Source: Verrucomicrobiota bacterium
GTDB lineage: Bacteria; Verrucomicrobiota; Verrucomicrobiae; Limisphaerales; UBA11358
Reading direction: 5' to 3'
Assembly: GCA_014860005.1 (NCBI GenBank)
Contig: JACZKP010000045.1
Coordinates: 1 to 64,000, forward strand
Length of the DNA: 64,000 nt
Shown piece after piece: positions 44,979 through 55,635 of the stretch. Under the pieces are notes generated by a model, which had not been told where the DNA came from, made no database searches, and saw only the letters and a list, made by a program, of their open reading frames with translations. A program made the translations under genes and the position numbers. Positions within the stretch are counted from its first letter, which is position 1. Each line of letters opens with the position of its first letter.

Positions 44979-46463
44979 TTACTTTGTCGGCGGTAGTGCT
45001 GCGCGCCAGCCGCCGCGCATCAGTTCGGCAAGTTCCTTCACCTTGGCGGCGTAATCGGGTTGATTGGCCAGATTCCGATTCCCCTGCGGATCCGTTTGGT
45101 AATCGTAGAGTTCGTATTCGCGGAAGTCCTTGCCGGGCACCGTCCATTCAGTGAAGCGATAACGCTCGGTGCGCAGGGTATGGCCCATGCCACGGCCTTG
45201 GTCGGGAATTGGCCGGGGATATTGGCTGAACGCCGCCTTCTTCCAGGGTCGTTGCGGGTCATCAAGCAGGGGCTTGAAACTGGTGCCTTCGAGCCCCTCC
45301 GGCAGCGACAGCCCGCACAGTTCCGCCAACGAAGGATAAATGTCCACAAATTCCACCAGTGCCTCCGTCCTGCTGCCGGCATTTCTCTGACCCGGCACGG
45401 AAATGATCATGGGCGAACGCGTGGCTTCCTCGAAGTTCGTGTGCTTGCACCACAGCCCGTGCTCGCCAAGTTGCCAGCCGTGGTCGCCCCAGAGAATCAC
45501 GATGGTCTTCTCGCGCAGTTTCAATCGGTCAAGTTCATCCAACAGCCGGCCCACTTGCGCGTCCACAAAACTCACGCAGGCGTAGTAACCATGAATCATC
45601 TTGCGCGCCTGCTCGTCTGTGAGCGGACCTTCCGCCGGCATCCCGATATAACCGCGCAATTCACCCCAGTGATACATGGCATATTCCGGCACGTCCTTGG
45701 GCGGAAATGGATTGGGCGCCAGCGTAAAGTCATTCTCGGAGTACAAATCCCAATACTTCTTCGGCGCGACAAACGGCAGATGCGGGCGCACAAATCCGAC
45801 CGCGAGGAAAAACGGTTTGGCGCGATACTCACGCAGCATGGCGACTGCGTGATCTGCGGTCTTGCCGTCCGCGAGCGCATTATCGGGCACACTGGGCGAT
45901 TCCCAAGGCGGACCCTTGATGCCGTCCTCCCGCCAGCGCGCGGTCTTGCCTTGCTTCTTGGTTTCCGCCACCCGGTCGCGATACATTTTCTCACCCTCGG
46001 GACCATAATTCGGTCCGCCGGATTTCCAATGCGGCACGCTCCAGGACGGCGCATCGTCCAGTGCGCCATGATAAATTTTGCCCATGCCCAGACTGTGGTA
46101 ACCGTGCTGCTTGAAAAACTGCGGCAGCGTCACCACGTCCGGCAATTCGGTGCGAAAATGTTTCTGCAGGTTATAGACCTTGGTCGTATCCGGCCGCCGG
46201 CCCGTGAGCAACGACGTGCGGGATGGACTGCACAACGCCTGCTGGCAATACGCGCGGTTGAACAACAGGCCGCGCGCTGCGAGCCGGTCAATGTTCGGTG
46301 ATTTGACCACCGGTGTGCCGTAGCAACCCAACTCCGGTCGCAGATCATCCACGGCGATGAACAGGACGTTCAGTTTGTCCGCCGCGTTGAGCGAAACTGT
46401 GCCAACCAGCAGGCCGAGAGTCAGGAGGGTGATGCGAAACACGGAGTGCAACTTGCCATTCAT
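44979..46463 (-). CDS. Secreted sulfatase (formylglycine type)
   Basis: This 494-residue protein starts at the ATG at 46463; a long upstream extension is shadow sequence. A signal peptide ends near residue 28 (L-N-A-A-D). D39-D40 are metal ligands, and C78-S-P-S-R82 with T-S-L-L-T-G-R is the motif converted to formylglycine. H-x-S-L-G-M-G-K-I-Y-H and the D-H-G-W-Q-L-G-E-H pair are other active-site blocks. The sequence resembles iduronate-2-sulfatase/choline-sulfatase members. Its substrate is probably a sulfated polysaccharide. No glycoside hydrolase is adjacent. Confidence 0.93.
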   Translation of the reverse strand: MNGKLHSVFRITLLTLGLLVGTVSLNAADKLNVLFIAVDDLRPELGCYGTPVVKSPNIDRLAARGLLFNRAYCQQALCSPSRTSLLTGRRPDTTKVYNLQKHFRTELPDVVTLPQFFKQHGYHSLGMGKIYHGALDDAPSWSVPHWKSGGPNYGPEGEKMYRDRVAETKKQGKTARWREDGIKGPPWESPSVPDNALADGKTADHAVAMLREYRAKPFFLAVGFVRPHLPFVAPKKYWDLYSENDFTLAPNPFPPKDVPEYAMYHWGELRGYIGMPAEGPLTDEQARKMIHGYYACVSFVDAQVGRLLDELDRLKLREKTIVILWGDHGWQLGEHGLWCKHTNFEEATRSPMIISVPGQRNAGSRTEALVEFVDIYPSLAELCGLSLPEGLEGTSFKPLLDDPQRPWKKAAFSQYPRPIPDQGRGMGHTLRTERYRFTEWTVPGKDFREYELYDYQTDPQGNRNLANQPDYAAKVKELAELMRGGWRAALPPTK

Positions 46464-46552
46464 GAGCGAACTATTGCGGGGTGCGCGGCGCAGGACAAGC
46501 ATCGGGTTCACGTCAGGCTCATTCGCCAGATTCGCGCCCCGTCCTTGCAGCT

Positions 46553-47212
46553 TCAGAAAATCCCCGGAATCAGTCGGTAACGAACGCGCTCGGCATAACC
46601 GGCATAGCCATCCAGCTCGCGCAACAGCATGTGGTCTTCCACCAGTGTACGGCGGACAAACAACCCTACAAACGCCAGGATTGGAACCATCGCAATCCAC
46701 GATCCAAACGCCAAACCACCGCTCAGAAACGCGAGAATACTCGCCGCATAACCGGGATGCCGCACGAAGCGATAAGGTCCTGCCGCTACCAGACGATGTC
46801 CACGGTCGTGTTGCACGCGCACCACGGAGGAGTAAAAAGGATTCACCCGCATCGCCCAAAACATGACACCCAACGCCGCGATGTAGCCAGCCAATCCCGC
46901 AGCTTGGACGGCAACCGGAGCGACGCTCCACTGAAACCGGCCCACGTCCAGCCCCACCAAAATCCAATGACCGAGAAACAGCACAATCCCGACCGGCCGT
47001 GTGAAACGGTCCTGGTTTCCCGGTCCCGGTGACTGTCGTTCGCGCAATAAACCCGAATCAGCGGTAGCCACCAGCGTGAGCGAAAAGACGGTCAGCACGC
47101 CGAGAACGGCCCAGACCATTGGCAGATTCCAGCGTCCCGCCGACACGAAGATGATTGTGCCAGCCAGGATAGGCAGGCTGAGCGATAAAAGCGCAGTCGA
47201 GGATTTCGACAT
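46553..47212 (-). CDS. Isoprenylcysteine methyltransferase-like (ICMT/PEMT fold) membrane protein
   Basis: This 219-residue protein has about five membrane helices and the ICMT-like signature R-F-V-R-H-P-G-Y-A-A-S-I-L near residue 150, followed by a hydrophobic helix and E-D-H-M-L-L-R-E-L-D-G-Y-A-x-Y, the SAM-binding C-terminal block. Family members methylate small molecules or lipids at the membrane; the bacterial substrates are mostly unknown. It is 90 bp from the sulfatase gene, but I see nothing linking their functions. Confidence 0.85.
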   Translation of the reverse strand: MSKSSTALLSLSLPILAGTIIFVSAGRWNLPMVWAVLGVLTVFSLTLVATADSGLLRERQSPGPGNQDRFTRPVGIVLFLGHWILVGLDVGRFQWSVAPVAVQAAGLAGYIAALGVMFWAMRVNPFYSSVVRVQHDRGHRLVAAGPYRFVRHPGYAASILAFLSGGLAFGSWIAMVPILAFVGLFVRRTLVEDHMLLRELDGYAGYAERVRYRLIPGIF

Positions 47213-47357
47213 GGAAGCGATTGTGGGGCGCTGGGTGGGGAATCACAAGCCGCACTTCCTCGTGAGTTCCGCGCAGCAGACTGAACGCAAGCGAGAACAG
47301 GAGGTTCTGTGCGTGATGTGCGACAAGACGGATACGATCCAAACTGACGTTTGCTAA

Positions 47358-48833
47358 TTACGCCAAAATTCCCTTCACCGGGTTCGCCTCCTCCACGCCC
47401 GTCAGGCGTTGGTCCAGTCCCTGGAACTTGTGAGTGAGCCGCCGGTGGTCCACGCCCATGCAATGCAGCATCGTGGCGTTGATGTCGCGAATGTGAACCG
47501 GGTCCTTGACAACGTTGTAGCTGAAATCGTCGGTCTCGCCATAAACCGTGCCGCCTTTGATACCGGCGCCGGCCATCCACATGGTGAAACAGCGCGGATG
47601 ATGGTCGCGACCGTAATTGTCCTTGGAGAGCGCCCCCTGGCAATAAACCGTGCGCCCGAATTCGCCGCCCCAGACGACCAGTGTTTCCTCCAACATGCCG
47701 CGGTTCTTGAGGTCGGTGATCAAACCGTAGCAGGCGTGGTCCACGTCGCGGCATTGCAGGGGCAGATCGCGCGTGAGGTCGGTGTGATGATCCCATTCGC
47801 GATGGAAGATCTCGATGCAGCGCACGCCGCGCTCGGCCAGCCGCCGCGCCATGAGCGCACTGTGGGCGAAAGTGCCGGGCATCGTCACTTCCGGTCCGTA
47901 GAGATCCAGCGTGGCTTTCGATTCCGAGGAAATGTCCGTCAGGTCGGGCACGGACGATTGCATGCGGAACGCCATTTCGTACTGAGCAATGCGGGTGTTG
48001 ATTTCGGGATCGCCGTACCGCTTGTGGGAAGTGGCGTTGAGTTTCGCCAGGGCGTCGAGCATCTCGCGACGGGTCGCCTTGTCCACGCCGGGCGGGTCGT
48101 TGAGATAAAGCACGGGATCGCCCTGCGCGCGGAGGGCCACGCCGGCATGTTTCGTAGGCAGAAAGCCTGCTTCCCACAACCGCTGATACAGCGCCTGCGC
48201 GTCGCGTTTGGCGGACCAGCGCGGCGTCATGACCACGAACGCGGGCAAGTTGTCGCACTCGCTGCCGAGGCCGTAGGAGAGCCATGAACCGAGGCTGGGT
48301 TTGCCGGGAATCTGGCTGCCGGTCTGAATATAGGTCACGGCCGGGTCGTGATTGATCGCCTCGGTGTGGACCGTTTTGACGATGGCAAGGTCATCTGCAA
48401 CTTTCGCGGTGTGTTCGAGCAGTTCGCTGAACCAGATGCCGGCCTGGCCGTGTTGCTTGAATTTGTACTTCGAGGGCGCAATGGGAAAACGGGATTGCCC
48501 GCTGGTCATCGTGGTCAACCGCTGGCCCATGCGGATGGAATCCGGCAGGTCCGTGTCGTAGATTTTTTCCAAGCCGGGCTTGTAATCGAGCAAATCCATC
48601 TGCGACGGGCCGCCGTTCATGAACAGGTAGATCAACCGTTTGGCTTTGGGCGCAAAATGCGGCAGCCCGGGCAGGGCCGGGTGGGGATGTCCGGCGGTTT
48701 GGGTCGCGGAAGCGCCGCGCAGCATTTCGGGAAACAGCAGCCCGGCCATCGCAATCCGCCCCACGGCGAGGCCGGTGGACTTGAAAAAATGGCGGCGGCT
48801 AAGCAGTTGGAAGCGTTCGTTAACGGGATTCAT
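47358..48833 (-). CDS. DUF1501 domain protein, Tat-type signal
   Basis: This 491-residue protein has a Tat-like N-terminus, S-R-R-H-F-F-K at residues 12-18, followed by a hydrophobic segment, consistent with export of a folded protein. The rest matches DUF1501, a sulfatase-like fold found in Planctomycetes and Verrucomicrobia and almost always encoded next to PSCyt1-DUF1549-DUF1553 proteins. Typical blocks are [27 protein letters not shown] and [10 protein letters not shown]. The function is unknown. It starts 3 bp after the stop of the DUF1553 gene, so translation is coupled. Confidence 0.92.
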   Translation of the reverse strand: MNPVNERFQLLSRRHFFKSTGLAVGRIAMAGLLFPEMLRGASATQTAGHPHPALPGLPHFAPKAKRLIYLFMNGGPSQMDLLDYKPGLEKIYDTDLPDSIRMGQRLTTMTSGQSRFPIAPSKYKFKQHGQAGIWFSELLEHTAKVADDLAIVKTVHTEAINHDPAVTYIQTGSQIPGKPSLGSWLSYGLGSECDNLPAFVVMTPRWSAKRDAQALYQRLWEAGFLPTKHAGVALRAQGDPVLYLNDPPGVDKATRREMLDALAKLNATSHKRYGDPEINTRIAQYEMAFRMQSSVPDLTDISSESKATLDLYGPEVTMPGTFAHSALMARRLAERGVRCIEIFHREWDHHTDLTRDLPLQCRDVDHACYGLITDLKNRGMLEETLVVWGGEFGRTVYCQGALSKDNYGRDHHPRCFTMWMAGAGIKGGTVYGETDDFSYNVVKDPVHIRDINATMLHCMGVDHRRLTHKFQGLDQRLTGVEEANPVKGILA

Positions 48834-48836
48834 GGC

Positions 48837-51800
48837 TTAATTCTTGTTCAACGTTTCGTCCAGGTTCAGCAAAAGGCTGGCGACCATCGTGTAGGCGGCC
48901 AGTTCTGACGGCGGCAACTGCTCGTTCACCGGCGAGTCGCCGACCGAGATCAGTTTCTTCGCCGCTTCCTGGTCCTGCTCATATTTGGTGAGGAAATTCT
49001 TCAGTGCCGATTTCAACACTGCTTTTTCGCCCGCCGACGGACGCCGCGCCGTCACGAGGCGGAAGCCGTAATCAAGCCGCTCATCAGGAGTGCGATTGTA
49101 CCGCAGCATTCTCGCACTCAAGTGCCGCGCCGCCTCGACATAAGCCGGATCATTCATCGTAACGAGGGCTTGCAACGGGGTGTTGGCGCGTTCGCGGCGG
49201 ACACAGAACTTCTCCCGTGAGGGCGCATCGAACGTCGTCAGGTAGGGCGGCGGCGCCGTGCGTTTCCAGAAGACGTAAAGACTGCGACGGTATAGCGCTT
49301 CGCCGTGGTCCTGCTCGAATTTTGCGGTGTTGCTGGTGGTGTAGCCGACGGCTTCCCAGATGCCGGGCGGTTGATAGGGGCGCACGCCGCGGCCGCCCAT
49401 TTTTTCGACGAGCAGTCCACTGACATAAAGCGCATTGTCGCGAATCACTTCCGCATCGAGCCGGAAGCGGGGGCCGCGCGCGAGCAAACGGTTCTCCGGG
49501 TCCGCTTCCAGATGCCGGGCCGTCGCGGCCGAACTCTGGCGATAAGCAGCGGAGGTGAGCATCAGGCGCAGCAATTGTTTCACATCCCAGCCGTTACCGA
49601 TGAATTCCGTGGCCAGCCAATCGAGCAGTTCGGGGTGCGACGGCCACTCGCCTTGCGCACCAAAGTCACCGGACGATTTCACCAGCCCGGTGCCGAACAA
49701 CTGCTGCCAAAAACGATTCACGGTGACGCGGGCGGTCAGGGGATGATCGGGGTGGACGAGCCAGCGAGCGAAGTCGAGGCGATTGCTGGTTTCGCTCGCG
49801 GGCAAGGGCGGAAGCACCGCCGGCACTCCGGGTTCAACGGGATCACCGCGCTTGTCGTATTCGCCGCGTTTGAGAATGTAGGCGCCGCGCGGTTTTTCCA
49901 TCTCCTTTGAGATCATGGTGGCGGGAATGGACTTGTCCAGGTCCTCGCGTTCTTTTCGCAGGTCGGCGACTTCCTTAAGCAGCGGATCGAACGTTTCGCG
50001 CGCTGGCGCATAGACGTTGGCGATGTAATGCTCCCGCAGCCGTTTCGTCTGTTCCGGCGAGCGCTTCTCGGGTTCCAGTTTTACCGCGTCCAAAACCTCC
50101 TTGGGCAACTCGGGCTTCTCGCGCGCTTTTTCCTGCTGTTCCCACGCCAGTTGCGAGACTCCGGAAAAATCCTCCTGCGGAGTCATGGTGACAATGCCGG
50201 CCTTGTCCCAGTGAACCGTTCCGCCGAACTGCGTGAACGCCATGCCATAAATCTTCGCACCGGCTTTAAGCCCCAACTTCGCCGCCGGGATTTCCAGGCG
50301 CACCCATTCGCCCGCCTTCGGCAATTCCCCCAACAGCAGTTTCTTCGCGGTGCCCTTCTCGCCATAAACAATCGCGTCCTCGTCGCCCCAGTTGGCGCGG
50401 TGCAGCCAGCCGGTCGTGTGATATTGCAGCATGATGGCCTGGGGCGGATTGGCCGGATCAATCCAGACGTAGGCGAAAAGTTTGTCGCCCTTGCCAACGA
50501 TCAGCGGTTGTTCGGCCTGGGTGAAAAAGTCCTGGGCCAGGCCCTCGGCGGTGCGGGCGAGGGCCCGGGCGCCGCTGTAAACTCGCTGACCTTCAATGAC
50601 CCGCAACGGCTCGCCGTCGCTCTTGATCTCGGCGCCCGGCGGAAAATCGTCTTCAAGCCACACAAAGTCGCCGGGCGCTTCCGGGGCCGGCTGGATTTCG
50701 CGTTCCGGTTCCTGATAATCAATCCTGGCTGTTTCCTCGCGAACTCGCTTTTCCACTGAGGCGATGGCGTCGCTCAACTCCGTAAGTTTTGCACTTTGCT
50801 CCGGCGTGGGGAGCTTGAGAGTCGGAGCGGGCAACAGCGCGTTTCCATCCATCGCCTTCTCGTCGAAGTTATTGAAAATGGCATACATCTCGTAGAATTC
50901 CTTCTGCGAGATCGGATCGAACTTGTGGTCGTGGCAGGCCGCACACCCGACGGTCAAGCCCATCCAAACCGTGGAGACGGTTTCGGTGCGGTCCACGGCG
51001 TATCGGACATAGAATTCATCATCAATTGCGCCACCCTCGCTGGTGCTGACGTTGCAGCGATTGAAGCCGCTGGCCACCTTCTGGTCGCGCGTCGGATTCG
51101 GCAGTAGATCGCCGGCAAGTTGCTCCACCGTGAATTGATCGAACGGCAGGTTGCGATTGAAAGCTTCCACCACCCAGTCGCGGTAGGGCCACATGGAGCG
51201 TTCATTGTCCAGGTGCAATCCGTGCGTGTCCCCGTAGCGCGCCGCGTCGAGCCAGTACCGGGCCTGGTGCTCGCCGTAACGCGGCGATTGCAGCAAGCGA
51301 TCCACCACCCGTTCATACGCATCCGACCGATGGTCCGCCAGAAACGCGTCCACCTCGGCGGGTGTGGGGGGCAGTCCGGTTAAGTCAAATGTGACCCGCC
51401 GGATGAGAGTGATCTTGTCCGCTTCTGTTGAGGTTTCGAGTCCTTCTTTTTCCAGACGGGAAAGGATGAACTGATCAATGGGATTGCGCGGCCAGCGGGC
51501 GTCCTTCACCTCAGGCAATGACGGAAGTTCCGGTTTGATGAACGACCAATGCGATTTCCACTCCGCGCCTTGTACGATCCAGCGTTTGAGCAGGTCAATC
51601 TGCGCTTCCGTAAGCTGCTTGCCGCTGTCCAATGGCGGCATGATCTCGTCTTCATCCTTGGTGATGATCCGGGCGATCAGTTCACTTTTCTCAGGATCAC
51701 CGGGAACAATTGCGTGGTGGCCGCCGAGATCGGCCAGCGCGCCGTCCTTGAGGTCGAAGCGCAAGCCGGCTTTGCGATGCGCCGCGTCCGGACCGTGGCA

Positions 51801-51959
51801 GGCGTAGCAATTGTCGGACAGAATGGGACTGATATCGCGGCTGAAATCCACCTTGTCGCTCGCGGCCAGACCGGGATCAGACAACAACAGAATGGCCGGC
51901 AGGCAACGGATCGCCGGCCAGCGCAGGCGACGTAACAAATGATTTCGCATCGCGTTCAA
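48837..51959 (-). CDS. PSCyt1-DUF1549-DUF1553 secreted cytochrome-type protein
   Basis: This 1040-residue protein has an N-terminal signal, a C-Y-A-C-H-G haem c site at residues 51-55 (PSCyt1), a DUF1549 domain (about residues 150-370), a central beta-rich carbohydrate-binding-like insertion (about 420-590), a coiled-coil-like stretch and a DUF1553 domain (about 700-1000). Typical phrases are [18 protein letters not shown] and [15 protein letters not shown]. These proteins are hallmarks of Planctomycetes and Verrucomicrobia and are suspected to act in polysaccharide degradation. Its partner is the DUF1501 protein downstream. Confidence 0.93.
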   Translation of the reverse strand: MNAMRNHLLRRLRWPAIRCLPAILLLSDPGLAASDKVDFSRDISPILSDNCYACHGPDAAHRKAGLRFDLKDGALADLGGHHAIVPGDPEKSELIARIITKDEDEIMPPLDSGKQLTEAQIDLLKRWIVQGAEWKSHWSFIKPELPSLPEVKDARWPRNPIDQFILSRLEKEGLETSTEADKITLIRRVTFDLTGLPPTPAEVDAFLADHRSDAYERVVDRLLQSPRYGEHQARYWLDAARYGDTHGLHLDNERSMWPYRDWVVEAFNRNLPFDQFTVEQLAGDLLPNPTRDQKVASGFNRCNVSTSEGGAIDDEFYVRYAVDRTETVSTVWMGLTVGCAACHDHKFDPISQKEFYEMYAIFNNFDEKAMDGNALLPAPTLKLPTPEQSAKLTELSDAIASVEKRVREETARIDYQEPEREIQPAPEAPGDFVWLEDDFPPGAEIKSDGEPLRVIEGQRVYSGARALARTAEGLAQDFFTQAEQPLIVGKGDKLFAYVWIDPANPPQAIMLQYHTTGWLHRANWGDEDAIVYGEKGTAKKLLLGELPKAGEWVRLEIPAAKLGLKAGAKIYGMAFTQFGGTVHWDKAGIVTMTPQEDFSGVSQLAWEQQEKAREKPELPKEVLDAVKLEPEKRSPEQTKRLREHYIANVYAPARETFDPLLKEVADLRKEREDLDKSIPATMISKEMEKPRGAYILKRGEYDKRGDPVEPGVPAVLPPLPASETSNRLDFARWLVHPDHPLTARVTVNRFWQQLFGTGLVKSSGDFGAQGEWPSHPELLDWLATEFIGNGWDVKQLLRLMLTSAAYRQSSAATARHLEADPENRLLARGPRFRLDAEVIRDNALYVSGLLVEKMGGRGVRPYQPPGIWEAVGYTTSNTAKFEQDHGEALYRRSLYVFWKRTAPPPYLTTFDAPSREKFCVRRERANTPLQALVTMNDPAYVEAARHLSARMLRYNRTPDERLDYGFRLVTARRPSAGEKAVLKSALKNFLTKYEQDQEAAKKLISVGDSPVNEQLPPSELAAYTMVASLLLNLDETLNKN

Positions 51960-52100
51960 CAGTGGTTGATGGCTTCAACCATAGTCTTTTTTGCCGCGAT
52001 TTCACCAGCAAATTTTTAACTGGTTGAAAGGTTGGCCAAGTTCGGGCGTTTCCCCGGGGCGGGAATGGTCCGCCCGGATGGCAGCCGATGGGCTAATAAG

Positions 52101-53630
52101 CTACTCGCGCGTGCGGTTCTGGAGGGTCACATAGCGAGTGCCGGTCAAACCGCCGGCATTGCTCCACACCCGGAGAAGAATCCGATCGCCGCGGGCGTTT
52201 TCCGCCAGTTCCACCGCGTCATCCGCATTGCGCACCGCGCGGCGGTTGACTTCCACGATGACGTCACCGGCGCGCAGCACATTTTCGGCGGCGGACCCGG
52301 CTTCCACGTTGGTCACCAACGCGCCTTCCAATTCCCGCGGGAGGTCGTATTGCCGGCGCAGGCGCGAATCCAGGTCGCCAAGTTGCACGCCGTCCAGCGC
52401 GCCGGAAGGGGTTTCAGTAGAGCGCTCAGGCTCGCCGCCCGGCAGGCCGCCCAATTCGTCCGGCAAAGTGCCCAGCGTGGCGGTAACAGTTCGGTCCTTC
52501 CCATCACGAATCAGCTTGAGGGTGACTTTCGATTTGGGACGCATCTGCGCCACCATCACCCGGAACTGACTGGAATCGGAAACCTTCCGCCCGTTGAACT
52601 CAGTGATCACATCACCCTCTTTCAGACCGGCTGCGGCTGCCGGCGTTCCCGGTTGGACACCGCCCACCAATGCGCCGTTCTCGTCCGGCAGCTTGAATTC
52701 CTTGGCGAGTTCCGGGGTGAGCGTCTGGATGTTGACTCCCAGGTAGCCACGGGAAACCCGTCCGTCAGTCACCAGTTGATCCATGACCGCCCGGGCGAAA
52801 TTGATGGGAACGGCAAAGCCGACCCCGGCATTGGCGCCGCTGCCGCTGACGATGGATTGGCTGATGCCGACCAGCCGGCCTTCCACGTCCACGAGCGCGC
52901 CCCCGGAATTACCGGGATTGATCGGCGCGTCCGTCTGGATGAAATCCTCATAGCCCTGGCGGCCCAGGATGCCGAAGCCGCGCCCCAGCGCGCTGACAAT
53001 GCCCATGGTAACACTTTGGCCGACACCAAACGGATTGCCAACCGCGAGCACGATGTCCCCCACCTCAAGTTGATCGCTGTCACCGAGCGTGATGGGCTTC
53101 AGATTCGACGCCTCAATCTTGAGCACCGCCACATCGGTCTGCGGATCTGTCCCTACGATCCTGGCGGTGAATTCCGTTTTGTCGTCGCCTAACGCCACCT
53201 TGACGCCGTCTTTGTCCGCCCCTTCGATCACATGGTTGTTCGTAAGAATGTAACCATCCTCGGTTACGATCACGCCCGAGCCGAGTCCCTGCTGCTGGCG
53301 GGTTTGGGGCCGGCTGCCGCGCGGATCCGCGTCTTCGCCCCCGAAAAAGCGCCGCAACATGGGGTCCTCCATGAACGGGGACCAGAAGCGCGGCACGCGG
53401 ACGGTGCGCGTCGAGTAAATGTTCACCACGCTGGGGGCGACCTTCTTGACGACGGGCGAGTAACTGACGCCCACCCCTCCGGTGCGATCAATCGGTTTGT
53501 CTGACACCGTGACTTTGGGCGGGGCGGCGGATTCCTTGGCCACCACGGCCACCGTCAGCCATCCGGCCACCGCCAGAAGTCCGAGCATCAAAGTCAGTTT
53601 TCCGCTGGTCTGCGAGAGATATTGTTTCAT
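52101..53630 (-). CDS. DegP/HtrA-family periplasmic serine protease
   Basis: This 509-residue protein has an N-terminal signal anchor (residues 12-30) and a trypsin-like domain with the catalytic triad H133 (T-N-N-H-V), D166 (Q-T-D-V-A-V-L) and S242 (G-N-S-G-G-A). Two PDZ domains follow, at about residues 290-385 and 415-500. This is the Do-type layout used in protein quality control. A Gly/Arg/Gln-rich linker lies between residues 98 and 116. AAAGGTG lies just before the ATG as ribosome site. The gene stands alone, with over 600 bp upstream of it. Confidence 0.95.
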   Translation of the reverse strand: MKQYLSQTSGKLTLMLGLLAVAGWLTVAVVAKESAAPPKVTVSDKPIDRTGGVGVSYSPVVKKVAPSVVNIYSTRTVRVPRFWSPFMEDPMLRRFFGGEDADPRGSRPQTRQQQGLGSGVIVTEDGYILTNNHVIEGADKDGVKVALGDDKTEFTARIVGTDPQTDVAVLKIEASNLKPITLGDSDQLEVGDIVLAVGNPFGVGQSVTMGIVSALGRGFGILGRQGYEDFIQTDAPINPGNSGGALVDVEGRLVGISQSIVSGSGANAGVGFAVPINFARAVMDQLVTDGRVSRGYLGVNIQTLTPELAKEFKLPDENGALVGGVQPGTPAAAAGLKEGDVITEFNGRKVSDSSQFRVMVAQMRPKSKVTLKLIRDGKDRTVTATLGTLPDELGGLPGGEPERSTETPSGALDGVQLGDLDSRLRRQYDLPRELEGALVTNVEAGSAAENVLRAGDVIVEVNRRAVRNADDAVELAENARGDRILLRVWSNAGGLTGTRYVTLQNRTRE

Positions 53631-54291
53631 GTGTTCACACCTTTCTAAATTCTACTGCTGGGAGTTATCGCCGTCCGGGGTTTCCTGGCGTCGGCTTTGA
53701 CTGCCGCGCTTGTGACGTGGCTAATTTTTCAATCGCCTCCGCCCCTGAACTGGCGCGTCGGTCGTTTGTCTTATCTTCACTTTGCTCACGTGGAAATTGA
53801 CAGCGGGCAGATCGAAACGTTCAAACACGCTCCAACGCGGAACGCTCCAAATCAGTTCGCCGGTTTGACACTGCGAATAGATTTGGTTCTGATGGAATCC
53901 GCGTTTGTCCAACTGACACCAGCCCATGATTTCGACGATTCAACGCCGCGACCTGTGAGAAAAGAAGAAACGAAAAGGTCTCAAAAAGACATCAGTCCCG
54001 GGTATTGGAGAATCCGGCGTTGCCCGTGCGGGCAGTTCTGGACGGAGGACGGCCCTTTCGCCAACGAAACCGTGACGAACAGCTACACATACCGGATGCG
54101 CGCGGGGCTGGCGTTGCAGCCGCCCACGGGGGATATGGACAAATGACTCTTGGTACGTTTTGCCCCGGGAGATTGGGCTGCCGACCCCTTGCCGGGCTCG
54201 CGGCGGTTCCGTCGGTTTCCGCTGAACCGCGACACTTCAAGTCTTTATCTGATGGGGACAGAGAAGTCCGCTCACGTTTCACGCCTCACCC
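53631..54291. other. Intergenic region between the DegP and NtrC-type genes
   Basis: No convincing gene is seen in these 661 bp. An open frame at 53697-54146 (plus) has no signal peptide, domain or codon pattern that supports it. I see no clear sigma-54 (-24/-12) or sigma-70 promoter by eye. The region probably contains the degP promoter on the minus strand and the 3' untranslated region of the regulator gene. Confidence 0.5.
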
Positions 54292-55635
54292 TCACACTTC
54301 GATGCCGTACGCCTTGATCTTGTTGTAGAGCGTCTGGCGGCCAATGCCCAGACGTTTGGCGGCTTCCAGTTTGTTGCCACCGGTTTCCTTGAGCATCTGA
54401 ATGATGGCGTTGCGCTCCACACCTTCGAGCAGGGTGAAGTTGGTGTCCTGCGATTCGGCGCTCTCCGGTCGGGCGCGCGTGATCGAAAGATCGGAAGCAT
54501 CCACCATGTCGCCTTCGGAAAGCAGCACCGCGCGCTGAATTTCGTTTTGCAACTGCCGAATGTTGCCGGGCCAGTCGAATCCCGTGAGCCGGTCCACAGC
54601 GGACGGCGTGAAGGCGCGGATGGGGCGGTTGGCCTGGGCGGCGAAGCGCTTCAGGAACGCCTCGGCCAGCGGCATGATGTCCTCGCGCCGCTCGCGCAAC
54701 GGCGGCAGATGCACCGAGATGGCGCTGATGCGGTAATACAGGTCTTCGCGCAGCTTTCCGTCTTTGATCGCCTCTTCGGGGTTGCGATTGGTGGCCGCGA
54801 TCAGTCGGCAATTGGTTTTGTAGCTGGACTTGCCGCCGACGGGACGCACTTCCTGGTCCTGCAATACGCGCAGCAACTTGCTCTGCGTATCAATCGGCAT
54901 TTCGGAGATTTCATCAAGGAGCAGCGTGCCGCCCTCGGCCTGCCGGAACAGGCCCTCGCGATCCGTGTGGGCGCCGGTGAACGCGCCTTTGACGGACCCA
55001 AACAATTCGCTCTCGATCAATTCGCGGGGCAGGGCGGCGCAGTTGATCTTGATGATGCGGCCCTTGCTGCGCGTGCTCATTACATGGGTCAAATCCGCGA
55101 TGACCTCCTTGCCGGTGCCGCTCTCGCCGGTGATCAGGATGGTGACATCGCTGGGCGCAATGCGTTCAACGGTTCGCACGACATCCTGCATGGCCACGCT
55201 GCGGAAAACGGGAGAGTTGTTGCCGCTCATGGTTTCGAGCGCGCGGCGCAGGGCGCTGTTCTCCTGGCCCTGCTGCTTGCGCTCGATGGCGCATTTGACA
55301 TCGGCGAGCAGCTTTTCGTTCTCGAACGGTTTGGTGAGAAAATTGTAGGCGCCGAGCCGGCCCGCCTCCAACGCCATTTCAATCGTTCCCGCGCCGGTGA
55401 GGACGATGACTTCGGTGTCAGTCCAGCGTTTCTTGATAAGGGGCAGGAGTTCAAGCCCGTTGGCGTCCTGAAGCCGCACGTCCAGCACCACGACGTCCGG
55501 TTGCGGATCGGAAAACGCCTTTTGGAGCGCGGCGCCGCTTTCGGCTTCGGCGACCTGGTAGTCGCGCTGTAACACGACGCCCAGCAGTTCGCGGATCGGC
55601 TGCTCGTCATCCACCACCAGAATTTTGCCCTTCAT
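54292..55635 (-). CDS. NtrC-type sigma-54-dependent response regulator
   Basis: This 447-residue protein has a receiver domain (1-115) with acidic D9 and D10, phosphoacceptor D52 and K102. An AAA+ domain follows, with Walker A G-E-S-G-T-G-K-E at 170-177, the sigma-54 contact loop G-A-F-T-G-A at 217-222, Walker B L-L-L-D-E at 238-242 and the R-finger region. A Fis-type helix-turn-helix (about 409-447) ends in L-G-I-G-R-Q-T-L-Y-N-K-I. It activates sigma-54 promoters when phosphorylated. No histidine kinase gene is in the window. Its ATG overlaps the stop of the amidotransferase-like gene by four bases. Confidence 0.96.
   Translation of the reverse strand: MKGKILVVDDEQPIRELLGVVLQRDYQVAEAESGAALQKAFSDPQPDVVVLDVRLQDANGLELLPLIKKRWTDTEVIVLTGAGTIEMALEAGRLGAYNFLTKPFENEKLLADVKCAIERKQQGQENSALRRALETMSGNNSPVFRSVAMQDVVRTVERIAPSDVTILITGESGTGKEVIADLTHVMSTRSKGRIIKINCAALPRELIESELFGSVKGAFTGAHTDREGLFRQAEGGTLLLDEISEMPIDTQSKLLRVLQDQEVRPVGGKSSYKTNCRLIAATNRNPEEAIKDGKLREDLYYRISAISVHLPPLRERREDIMPLAEAFLKRFAAQANRPIRAFTPSAVDRLTGFDWPGNIRQLQNEIQRAVLLSEGDMVDASDLSITRARPESAESQDTNFTLLEGVERNAIIQMLKETGGNKLEAAKRLGIGRQTLYNKIKAYGIEV

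Noticed and set aside
45060..46301. Long plus-strand frame opposite the sulfatase
   Set aside because: The minus strand carries clear sulfatase motifs; the plus-strand frame has no recognisable features.
53697..54146. Plus-strand 149-codon open frame in the degP/ntrC gap
   Set aside because: No ribosome site, signal, domain or plausible codon pattern; composition changes within it.
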